A stretch of DNA of 64,000 nt from Verrucomicrobiota bacterium. Lineage in GTDB: Bacteria; Verrucomicrobiota; Verrucomicrobiia; Chthoniobacterales; Terrimicrobiaceae. Position numbers and translations under genes: made by a program. The notes beneath the pieces are model-generated. The model searched no databases and had not been told where the DNA came from. It saw only the letters and a program-made list of their open reading frames with translations. The DNA is taken from NCBI GenBank assembly GCA_017305195.1, contig JAFKMU010000042.1, forward strand, positions 1 through 64,000. The letters run 5' to 3'. Numbering within the stretch: the stretch's first letter is position 1; each line of letters begins with the position of its first letter. This document shows positions 1 through 6,274 of the stretch, piece after piece.

Positions 1-2
1 TC

Positions 3-287
3 ACCGAACTCGCTCACCTTTTTCCACAAGGATTAAGCAGACACGGAAGAAAAGGAACCACACCTCTTAATTTATTCGAAGGCATCTCAGTCGGAGCAGC
101 GCTAGCACTAAGGCAAACACCAAAACTCTCCACTCGAGACATCAATCAATGGATGGCAAGTCATGAGTTAAAGAAATATACCACTGGCGCAACGAACAGC
201 AGAACCGCCGTAGAGGGACGCATTCACTTTTGTCGCGATAGATTTCTAGGCATTAAATATGTTCCTTCCACTAAAGACGGAAACTGA
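3..287 (+). CDS. C-terminal fragment of a DUF262-type protein
   Basis: The window opens inside a reading frame that runs from base 3 to a TGA at 285-287, about 94 residues. The segment around residues 18-36 (TTPLNLFEGISVGAALAL) and the following basic stretch resemble the extreme C-terminus of DUF262 proteins, which join a ParB/Srx-like domain to an HNH nuclease and usually sit in defence loci. The N-terminus lies outside the window, so the catalytic domains cannot be seen. The next gene starts 29 bases before this stop in another frame, so the two are probably translationally coupled. The stretch is clearly more AT-rich than the rest of the window, which suggests horizontal acquisition. The family call is moderate because only the tail is visible. 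Confidence 0.6.
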   Translation, partial: TELAHLFPQGLSRHGRKGTTPLNLFEGISVGAALALRQTPKLSTRDINQWMASHELKKYTTGATNSRTAVEGRIHFCRDRFLGIKYVPSTKDGN

Positions 288-909
288 AAGCAGATTCGCT
301 GCAGTTGAGTCGTTTTTTAGAGCCACCAGAATACTTCCCAAAAATGAAGAAAGGGCAGCTCGAGGATTAGCTTTTGTGCACATGTATGCCGCTTACGAAC
401 ATACGATACGCACAGGAATGCAGTTAGCTATCGACACCATCGCATCAAAAAACCACCAGACAAAAGAACTATCTCCGCCATTACTATCCCTCTTCCTAGA
501 TTCAAAATTACGATCACTCAAAGACTGCGGAACCAAGGATATCTGGAAAAAGCGCCTTCAGTTATTTGAGGAAGTATTTTCTAATTCAACTCCCACGATC
601 GACAATCAAATCATCCCAACCGACGGAACACATTATCGTTACTCCCATCTACAAACCATCTTCGCGGTGCTCGGCATCAATCGAATGCCTGCTCGCAGAA
701 CAATTCATTTACATAGAATAAATGAAATCGTCGGCAACCGAAACGCCATCGCCCACGGAAGAGAAACCGCTGACGAAGTGGGGCGCCGATATTCAAGATC
801 CGACGTTCAACATAGAATAAAGCAAATAAAAAGCGTATCCAGCTTCTTCATCACAGCAATTGAGTCTCACTGCGGAAATCCAATAAACTACAAAAGAAGT
901 TCTTCCTAG
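259..909 (+). CDS. HEPN-like nuclease, MAE_28990/MAE_18760 type
   Basis: This 216-residue protein carries the HEPN RNase signature R-x4-H as RNAIAH at residues 161-166 (context VGNRNAIAHG), near the C-terminus where HEPN helices carry it. The N-terminal part (AFVHMYAAYEHTIR) matches the helical start of the MAE_28990 HEPN-like family, whose members pair with DUF262 proteins. Its ATG lies inside the upstream DUF262-like gene, with a 29-base overlap. HEPN proteins are generally metal-independent RNases acting as toxins or defence effectors; here that role is inferred from family and pairing. Codon use is AT-rich compared with neighbours, consistent with a mobile defence cassette at the edge of the window. 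Confidence 0.75.
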   Translation: MFLPLKTETESRFAAVESFFRATRILPKNEERAARGLAFVHMYAAYEHTIRTGMQLAIDTIASKNHQTKELSPPLLSLFLDSKLRSLKDCGTKDIWKKRLQLFEEVFSNSTPTIDNQIIPTDGTHYRYSHLQTIFAVLGINRMPARRTIHLHRINEIVGNRNAIAHGRETADEVGRRYSRSDVQHRIKQIKSVSSFFITAIESHCGNPINYKRSSS

Positions 910-1126
910 AGAATCATTTGCAATAGCAAGAATAGAAGTTGTCCACAGCCGCGCACCATTTGAGATCAGTCCAAAGTCCACTATCAAGAGGCAATTCTTC
1001 TAGCCTAAACTGCACACCAAGCTCGCTGAAGGAAAGCGCCAGAGAAAATCACGTCATCCAGCAACCGCCCCACCTCCGGCGCTCGCAAGCAGAAATCGCG
1101 CAATGTCAGCGCTTCGCCCAAAAAAA
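910..1126. other. intergenic, no supported gene
   Basis: This stretch marks the change from the AT-rich cassette on the left to the GC-rich chromosome on the right. Short open frames exist on both strands, but none has a plausible start with a ribosome binding site or a recognisable product. Confidence 0.5.
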
Positions 1127-1843
1127 CTAAACCACCACCCGCCCACTCCGCCCCGCGCGGGCCCGCTCCTCCACCCGCTTCGTCAATGATGCATGAAGCC
1201 GAAGCAGATCATCTTCCGTGATGTCAACGAAGGTATCCAGCCGCTCCAGGGCGGCAATGACATCCTCGTGCGTTACCTTGCGAGGATCGGTAGGCGGGGC
1301 AGTCCGGCGCACGAGCGCGGCGGGATAGCGCCGCCAGGCGAAGGGGTAATTCACTGCCACCGCTGCGGCCACGATCACGAGGGCATTGAGCAGCACCGGG
1401 CAGGCGACGAAGGAATAGCCCAGATCGTGCACCGCCTGACCGCCCATCACCGCCGTCAGCGCCGTGGCGCCGCCCGGGGGGTGAATGCACTTCAGCACCC
1501 GCATCGCCACGATCGAAAGCCCCACCGCGCAGGCGGCGGCCAGCATCGCATCCGGCATCAGCCGCGCGCAAGTCACGCCGATCGCGGCGGAAATCCCATG
1601 CCCGGCCAGCACCGGCCACGGTTGCGAAAGTGCCCCGTGCGGCACGCCAAAGACCAGCACCGCGCTCGCCCCCATCGAGGCGATCAGCATGGCCGCGCCC
1701 GACAGACCCAGCACGGAATGGCTCACCGCCATCACCAGCAGGATGCCCAGCACGCCACCCACCCCGGAGACCGCCTTTTCCTTCAGGCTCGCCGGATCAA
1801 GCTCCGTGCCCAGCCACTCCACCAATCGCGATACAACAAACAT
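1127..1843 (-). CDS. HPP family integral membrane protein
   Basis: The protein has about 238 residues with four or five hydrophobic segments and the family-defining motif CIHPPGGATALTA, the HPP signature, near the middle. HPP proteins are bacterial and plastid inner-membrane proteins; plant members transport nitrite, but bacterial functions are mostly undefined. The ATG at 1843 is preferred over an in-frame TTG at 1852 because a GGA lies five bases before it. No CBS domain follows; a soluble charged tail of about 60 residues ends the protein. A near-perfect 17-base palindrome lies about 60 bases upstream and recurs in front of the divergently placed MarR gene, so MarR control is likely. Confidence 0.8.
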   Translation of the reverse strand: MFVVSRLVEWLGTELDPASLKEKAVSGVGGVLGILLVMAVSHSVLGLSGAAMLIASMGASAVLVFGVPHGALSQPWPVLAGHGISAAIGVTCARLMPDAMLAAACAVGLSIVAMRVLKCIHPPGGATALTAVMGGQAVHDLGYSFVACPVLLNALVIVAAAVAVNYPFAWRRYPAALVRRTAPPTDPRKVTHEDVIAALERLDTFVDITEDDLLRLHASLTKRVEERARAGRSGRVVV

Positions 1844-1903
1844 CAGGTCCAAAAAGAGAGCCCGCGATTTAACGCCCAGCCTCCATCCCGCCGCAAGCCA
1901 TAA

Positions 1904-1920
1904 ATATCGTACTACGATAT
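1904..1920. promoter_or_regulatory. palindromic operator upstream of the HPP gene
   Basis: ATATCGTACTACGATAT is a perfect 8+8 inverted repeat around one central base. The same core (ATCGTA-N-TACGAT) recurs at 2301-2313 next to the MarR gene, so this is probably a MarR binding site in the HPP promoter region. Confidence 0.65.
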
Positions 1921-2045
1921 ATCAGAAAACCCGCACCATCCCGCCTCGTCCTCCCTGCCCCGGATACCCACGCCCGCAAAAAACCGGAGAGCTAAAAAAC
2001 CTCCCCCTAAAAACTCCGCCGCCTCCGCTCCCCGCTGTTCCGTCC

Positions 2046-2192
2046 CGCCTTTGCTTCCTTCGCTTCGTTGGCTTCGCCTGTCTCGCGGACTCGGCTCTGT
2101 TCAACCTGCCTTTGCGCCCTCCCCTTTGTGTCCCTCGCGCCGTTGGCTTCGCCTGTCTCGCAAGCTCGGCTCTGTAAAAACCTGTCTCTTCT
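2046..2192. repeat. dispersed intergenic repeat family A, two tandem units
   Basis: Two copies of a 33-base core starting GTTGGCTTCGCCTGTCTCG lie at 2067-2099 and 2142-2174, each preceded by CTTTGYGTCC-like or TTCCTTCGCTTC-like text. A third core lies at 3338-3370. Related text in opposite orientation lies at 19185-19262, 49950-50125 and 59170-59265. Confidence 0.75.
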
Positions 2193-2244
2193 CCGGACCG
2201 CACGGCCCATCGGCAAAACCACCCGGCCCCGTCCTACAGGCAGA

Positions 2245-2270
2245 GTCTGAAAACTGAACCACTGAAAACT
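2245..2270. repeat. dispersed repeat family B copy
   Basis: The copy begins GTCTGAAAACTGAAC and continues with ACTGAAAACT-like text. Related copies lie at 24124-24156 and 50171-50201. All are intergenic and close to a gene boundary. Confidence 0.65.
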
Positions 2271-2299
2271 CGCAGTCTCCCCCCTTCCCCCCGCCGTCC

Positions 2300-2314
2300 T
2301 ATCGTATTACGATG
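2300..2314. promoter_or_regulatory. palindromic operator overlapping the MarR gene start region
   Basis: ATCGTA-T-TACGAT at 2301-2313 is an inverted repeat matching the site at 1904-1920. It ends only six bases before the MarR ATG at 2320, so binding would block transcription or a near-leaderless start. This is consistent with autorepression. Confidence 0.65.
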
Positions 2315-2319
2315 CATCC

Positions 2320-2733
2320 ATGGAAAAGCGCGACTACGAGACCCTGGCAGCCTTCCGGTACGAACTCCGCAAATTCCTCGCCTTCAGCGAAGAGGCCGCC
2401 GAGGAGCACGGCCTGGAGGTGCAGCAATACCTCGCCCTCCTCGCCATCGAGGGCTACCCCGGCCGCGACTGGGTCACCATCGGCGAACTCGCCGAGCGCC
2501 TCCGCATCGCCCACCACAGCGCCGTCGGCCTCGTCGACCGCCTGGAAACCGGGAAGCTCGTCAAGCGCACCCCCGCCACCGACGACCGCCGCCGCGTCCT
2601 CGTGAAGCTCACCGCCCGCGGCCGCAACAAACTCTCCCGCCTTGCCTCCGCTCACCATGAGGAACTGCAGACCGTCGGCCCCCTCCTCGTCGGCCTCCTC
2701 ACCCAGGTCACCGCCCGCCCGCGCCGCAGTTGA
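2320..2733 (+). CDS. MarR family transcriptional regulator
   Basis: The 137-residue protein has a MarR winged-helix architecture: an N-terminal dimerisation helix, a helix-turn-helix around residues 45-75 (TIGELAERLRIAHHSAVGLV), and a wing with the diagnostic DDRRRVLVKLT stretch at about residues 87-97. MarR proteins are dimeric repressors released by small phenolic ligands or oxidation. The gene is placed divergently from the HPP membrane protein gene, and near-identical palindromes lie in front of both. I infer that it represses itself and the HPP gene. There is no obvious Shine-Dalgarno sequence before the ATG, so translation may be leaderless. Confidence 0.85.
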   Translation: MEKRDYETLAAFRYELRKFLAFSEEAAEEHGLEVQQYLALLAIEGYPGRDWVTIGELAERLRIAHHSAVGLVDRLETGKLVKRTPATDDRRRVLVKLTARGRNKLSRLASAHHEELQTVGPLLVGLLTQVTARPRRS

Positions 2734-2781
2734 GCGGTTCCGTCCGCGAATATCCGATTCGCGCCTGGGGTTCACCTCCCG

Positions 2782-3174
2782 TCACCCGCGAAAGATCGCC
2801 TCGATATTATTCCCATCCGGATCGAAGAGAAACGCGTGGTACACCCCGCCCTCCGCCTCCGGCGCGCCATTGTCGCGACCGCCGCTTTGCAAACCCGCGC
2901 GATAAAACTCATCCACCGCCTCGCGGCTCCCGGCGGTGAAGGCAAAGTGAAACGTCCGCGCAGGATGGCGCAGGTTCCCTTCCCCGTCGCGCTCCGCCGG
3001 GCCGATCCAGAGAGATGGCACATCCGCCTCCCCCGTCATCACCACCGAACCCCACTCCGGCTGCCGTTCGGAAATCCGCAAGCCCAGCGGCGCGAGGCAG
3101 CTTTCATAAAAGGCAAAGCTCCTCCCCGTATCTGCCACGAAAAAGCCAAAGTGATCGAGCATTTGCGATGCCAT
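2782..3174 (-). CDS. VOC (glyoxalase/bleomycin resistance) family protein
   Basis: The protein has about 130 residues in the betaalphabetabetabeta vicinal-oxygen-chelate fold: an N-terminal strand with the metal-ligand position in DHFGFFVAD, a central FHFAF strand and a C-terminal FLFDPDGNNIEAIF strand, the classic closing motif with its glutamate ligand. Family members include lyases, dioxygenases and resistance proteins, and the substrate cannot be predicted. An ATG at 3174 or 3162 is likelier than the longer frame from 3204, whose N-terminus is not family-like. The gene is a single transcription unit ending 50 bases from the MarR gene in convergent orientation. Confidence 0.8.
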   Translation of the reverse strand: MASQMLDHFGFFVADTGRSFAFYESCLAPLGLRISERQPEWGSVVMTGEADVPSLWIGPAERDGEGNLRHPARTFHFAFTAGSREAVDEFYRAGLQSGGRDNGAPEAEGGVYHAFLFDPDGNNIEAIFRG

Positions 3175-3204
3175 CGCACATCGTCCCGCCCGAGTCGATG
3201 GCAA

Positions 3205-3590
3205 AGCAAGCCCGCCTGCTTTTCCGGAAGGATAGCGGGAACCTCAGAAACATTGAATAAGCTGCCCCCCTTAGCTTCCTTCGTTTCCTTCTGTTCATCT
3301 CCTGCCTTTGTGGCCTTCCCTTTGTGTCCTTTGCGGCGTTGGCTTCGCCTGTCTCGCAAGCTCGGCTCTGGAAAAACCTGTCTTCCCTCTCCTCAGCCCC
3401 GCCGCCTAACCCTGCCCCGCAGCGCCCCGCCGCCACGACGTCCAGCCCCCTTAGCTTCCTTCGCTCCCTTCTGTTAACCCCTGCCTTTGCAGCCTTCCCC
3501 TTTGTGTCCTTCGCGACCTTATGTAAAAACCTGTCTTCCCACCGTAAAAACCACTATTGCCCGCCGCGCGGGAATCTGGAACTGTCCCGC
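3205..3590. repeat. gene-free region with dispersed repeat family A
   Basis: Repeat A text occupies about 3268-3385 and 3449-3541: TTAGCTTCCTTCG, CCTTTGTGTCCTT and the GTTGGCTTCGCCTGTCTCG core at 3338, then AAAAACCTGTCTTCCC at both ends. The two blocks are separated by about 60 bases of proline-codon-like GC-rich sequence. No gene is supported. Confidence 0.7.
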
Positions 3591-3591
3591 C

Positions 3592-4221
3592 ATGAAGCTC
3601 TCCCTCCCCGCCCTCCTGGCGTTGCTCCTGCTCGGCACGATCTTCACCGGCTGCCAGAGCGGCGGCGACAGCTCGGCCAATGTCTGGCGCAGGCCCGATT
3701 ACTTCGGCGGGCCCAAGAAATCCGTCGCCGTCGCCGTCCTCGCCTACCGCTCCGAGGTGCGCCGGGAACTCGAGGACACCCTCGTCGCCCAGCTCCGCCA
3801 GCAGGGAGTCAACGCCCGCGCGACGTACCCGCTCATCGACACCCAGACCATCGTCGCCAACAAGGCCGCCGCCGTCGAGCGCGCCAAGGCCCTCGGCGTC
3901 CAGGCCGTCCTCGCCGTGCGCATGGTCGACCGCGACACGCTCAAGGTCGTCCAATTCTCCTCCGGCAATAACGGCAAGACGCTCGCCCCGTGGCAGAACT
4001 GGTTTGAATTCTTCACCGTCCCGTCCGCCTTTGCCACCAACCCCGAGATGGCCCAGCCCGGCAACGTGATCGGCGCGCAGGCCACCTTCTTTGAGTCGCC
4101 CTCCGGCACGCTCCTCTGGTCCGCCACCTTCACGCAAAAGGTCGGCGCCTCGCCCGATCAGTCCCGCCAGCTCGCCTCCGCCCTCGTGGCGAAACTCCGC
4201 AGCGCCGCGCTTATTCCCTGA
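3592..4221 (+). CDS. small predicted lipoprotein of unknown family
   Basis: The 209-residue protein begins with a lipoprotein signal peptide and lipobox (LLLGTIFTGC, acylated Cys at residue 19). The mature part has an alpha/beta pattern: KSVAVAVLAYRSEVRRELED, then LVAQLRQQGVNARATYPL, then KALGVQAVLAVRMVD. This resembles the GNA1162/LpoB-like or DUF4136-type periplasmic lipoproteins that bind outer-membrane partners. I cannot assign a named family safely. The ATG at 3592 is chosen because the longer frame starts inside repeat sequence. It stands alone between repeats and a convergent membrane protein gene. Confidence 0.75.
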   Translation: MKLSLPALLALLLLGTIFTGCQSGGDSSANVWRRPDYFGGPKKSVAVAVLAYRSEVRRELEDTLVAQLRQQGVNARATYPLIDTQTIVANKAAAVERAKALGVQAVLAVRMVDRDTLKVVQFSSGNNGKTLAPWQNWFEFFTVPSAFATNPEMAQPGNVIGAQATFFESPSGTLLWSATFTQKVGASPDQSRQLASALVAKLRSAALIP

Positions 4222-4266
4222 TCCCGCGACGCCGTTTCCTCTCCGTCCCTCACCGCACCCCTCGAG

Positions 4267-4287
4267 GGACGGCAGGCTACGCCGTCC
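4267..4287. repeat. palindromic repeat overlapping a gene end
   Basis: GGACGGC-aggctac-GCCGTCC is a 7-base-pair hairpin. It includes the stop codon and last codons of the FUSC-like gene and could also end transcription from both sides. It resembles other GC-rich palindromes between genes in this window. Confidence 0.5.
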
Positions 4288-4810
4288 ACACAAAGCGCTT
4301 CCGCCGGCGCGGACCGCCGCGCCGCACCCAGCGCACCGAGGCGGCGGAAACCCCGACCGCGAGGAAGCTCCCCACCGCGACCTCGACCGACCGCGTGATG
4401 GCGATGAACAGATCCGCCGATGGCTGCATGAGCGTCGAGCCCACGATCAGCGCCACCGTCACCAGCAGCACCCGGCGGGCCGCAAGGCTCGGAGTGAAAA
4501 AGATCCCGATCAGCATCGAGAGCGTGAGGCTCGCAGGCAGCACCCATTTCTGCACGCCGCCCAGCGTGAGCGCGATGACCGCCAGCCCGGAGCCGATCAC
4601 CGTCCAGTACAGCCGCGTCACCGCCGCGTCCATCACCTCCGTCTCGCCCGGTTCATAGACCAGGACAAACGCGATGATCGCCCACATCGGGTCCTGCCTC
4701 CCGATCGACCAAAAACCCAGGCCCAGCACGAGGCTCCCGGCGAAGACCGCCGCAACATCAAACCACGAGCCGCGCTCATACCGTTCCCCCAGCTTCTTAA
4801 ATATCTCCAT
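4277..4810 (-). CDS. FUSC-like integral membrane protein
   Basis: The 177-residue protein has about five hydrophobic helices, a DPMWAIIAFVLV segment and an RSVEVAVGSFLAVGV segment. The latter corresponds to the conserved R-x(2)-E/G-x(3)-G pattern of the fusaric acid resistance (FUSC/ArAE) membrane domain. Full ArAE exporters are larger, with two membrane halves and a soluble domain; this is a single membrane half, as in the FUSC_2 class. Transport of aromatic acids is only a family-level guess. A GGAGTGACGAG sequence immediately before the ATG at 4810 supports the start. The C-terminus ends in basic residues and overlaps a palindromic repeat. Confidence 0.7.
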   Translation of the reverse strand: MEIFKKLGERYERGSWFDVAAVFAGSLVLGLGFWSIGRQDPMWAIIAFVLVYEPGETEVMDAAVTRLYWTVIGSGLAVIALTLGGVQKWVLPASLTLSMLIGIFFTPSLAARRVLLVTVALIVGSTLMQPSADLFIAITRSVEVAVGSFLAVGVSAASVRWVRRGGPRRRKRFVWTA

Positions 4811-5316
4811 CTCGTCACTCCTTCAAAAAGGGTCTGTCTTCCATTGATTAGCCCCTCCTCCCTCCGGCAGATTCCCCCCCGCCCGACGGCACGCCGCCGC
4901 CAAAGCCAAAAGCCACCTCCCGGTACAACGCCTCACTGCACAGCCCAAATCCAGCCCTTTTCGCCAAGCCCCTGCCCCCTCGCGGAGACATGCGCGAAAC
5001 ATAAAAAATTCCATGGCCGCTGGCGACGAAAAAATGGTACCTACTAAAGGGTAGGCAATACGGGGCGCCATGCATCCAGTTGCACCGATAAGCTTTCGCA
5101 ACGAAAGCCGCCCTCTGTAACGATTTCGTCACACGCTCAGGCCTCAGGCCAGCAGGATATTACCTCGTCCCGCGTGAAAGCTTTCCCGGGAGTCCCGGCC
5201 ACTGAAGCGCCGAGCAAAGAAAATCGGGAGTCCATGCTCCCGGACGGCCCGCCGCGTTCACCGATCCCCCGGCTCCCTCCTTGGTGAAACCGCTTCTCGT
5301 CGGCCCCGCCGGCGGG
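4811..5316. other. gene-free region with small hairpins
   Basis: No gene is supported. Visible structure includes a GCTTTCG-CAA-CGAAAGC hairpin at 5092-5108 and a hairpin near 5228-5245 with arms GGGAG/CTCCC. The 92-residue minus-strand frame at 4823-5101 has no plausible protein features. Confidence 0.5.
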
Positions 5317-5772
5317 TTATTCCGCCTTGCCGCCCGAGAGATCGATGCGGATCGGACGATTGAGCGCCGTGTCGCTGATCACCGGCAGCGCGAGAGAAAG
5401 CGCGGTCCCGTCGAGGAAGACCAGCCGGATGCGGAGCGAGCGGTACTGCGGCGAGATTGCCTTGCGGCCAAACATCCAAGACCAGCTCTCCGTAAAAGGT
5501 GCCTCCACCAGAAAGCCGTCCCCCCAAGTCTTGGCATCCCGCAAGCCCTCCACCGATGAGGCATTACCCGGCAAAGCATCCACCTCGGCAAACCGGTATT
5601 GGAATGACCGAATATCCCTCGCCCGAATCAGGACCCCATCCCGAGCCACCTCGACAGGCATCGCGAGCATGGGCCCGCTCGCCCTGCTGCTGAACATAAT
5701 TGGGAAGGCAAAAAAACCGATCACCAGCACCGCCCACACTCCAAAGAGCAGATAGCGAATCTTGGTCGTCAT
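5317..5772 (-). CDS. hypothetical single-pass membrane protein
   Basis: About 151 residues from the ATG at 5772, which is preceded by GGGAGA. A single transmembrane helix (residues 5-24, YLLFGVWAVLVIGFFAFPI) is followed by a soluble domain with beta-like strands and paired charged residues. No family is recognised. The gene starts 22 bases after the stop of the upstream membrane protein gene, so the two probably form an operon with linked functions. The longer frame from 5820 would overlap the upstream gene and adds residues that do not look like a membrane-protein N-terminus. Confidence 0.6.
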   Translation of the reverse strand: MTTKIRYLLFGVWAVLVIGFFAFPIMFSSRASGPMLAMPVEVARDGVLIRARDIRSFQYRFAEVDALPGNASSVEGLRDAKTWGDGFLVEAPFTESWSWMFGRKAISPQYRSLRIRLVFLDGTALSLALPVISDTALNRPIRIDLSGGKAE

Positions 5773-5794
5773 CGGCACGTCTCCCGTCCGGCTT

Positions 5795-6163
5795 TCATGC
5801 CTCGAGGCCAGTTGCGCCATCGGGCGACCGCGTCTCGATGATCTTGATCAGATCGCTTCTCAGCATCACGCGCCGATGATCGGGTGTCTCAAAGACCACC
5901 ATGTTCTGCAGCTGGTAAGGGAGCCCGCCTTTCGACGAGGCGGCATCCATGAACCCGACGAAGCTGAGCGCCTCCATCACTTTTCCCGAGGTCAGATGCA
6001 CATCGACCACCTCCGCGCCCTTGAGGAAGCCCTTCAGCTTTACATACCGCGCCGGCGCGAGCCTGCTGTTGACCGCAGTGAGGGCGGAGAAAAACACCGA
6101 CAGCGCCATGATGCCGAGGCAGATCGCCCCGATCGAGCCGACCCAGAGGACAAAATTTTCCAT
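5795..6163 (-). CDS. hypothetical small membrane protein
   Basis: The 122-residue protein has one N-terminal transmembrane helix (residues 5-28, LWVGSIGAICLGIMALSVFF), then a soluble domain of about 90 residues with the strand VKLKGFLKGAEVVDVHL and an RRVMLRSDLIKIIE segment. I do not recognise a family. It lies directly upstream of another small single-pass protein with a soluble domain, so the two may interact. An 8-base-pair hairpin (6181-6202) lies immediately before the start and may modulate translation or end transcription from the PEP-CTERM gene upstream. Confidence 0.6.
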   Translation of the reverse strand: MENFVLWVGSIGAICLGIMALSVFFSALTAVNSRLAPARYVKLKGFLKGAEVVDVHLTSGKVMEALSFVGFMDAASSKGGLPYQLQNMVVFETPDHRRVMLRSDLIKIIETRSPDGATGLEA

Positions 6164-6180
6164 GATCTGTTTGCGAGCGA

Positions 6181-6202
6181 CTTTCGCTTAGCTTAGCGAA
6201 AG
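6181..6202. terminator. hairpin between the PEP-CTERM gene and the next gene
   Basis: CTTTCGCT-tagctt-AGCGAAAG forms an 8-base-pair stem. There is no clear T tract on the minus strand, so it may be a weak terminator or an mRNA structure near the next start codon. Confidence 0.35.
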
Positions 6203-6274
6203 CCTCCCGGGCGATCACGCAGTTTCTCTCCGGGCCATCCGGCCGCCGCCGCGCCCCGGCGTGAATACACCCGC

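Larger units (their letters stand above)
1921..2299. other. gene-free region with dispersed repeats
   Basis: No gene is supported here. The region holds two copies of a low-complexity repeat (2046-2192) and one copy of a second repeat (2245-2270), described separately. The open frames in it are by-products of the repeats. Confidence 0.6.

Noticed and set aside
939..1130. 63-codon plus-strand frame between the HEPN gene and the HPP gene
   Set aside because: No ribosome binding site, no domain, and composition not like a coding region.
2312..2605. Frame starting at ATG 2312 before the MarR gene
   Set aside because: It runs in a different frame from MarR and gives Ser/Pro-rich shadow sequence; MarR at 2320 is the real gene.
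4823..5101. 92-codon minus-strand frame in the gap after the FUSC-like gene
   Set aside because: Low-complexity, no conserved features and no start signal.
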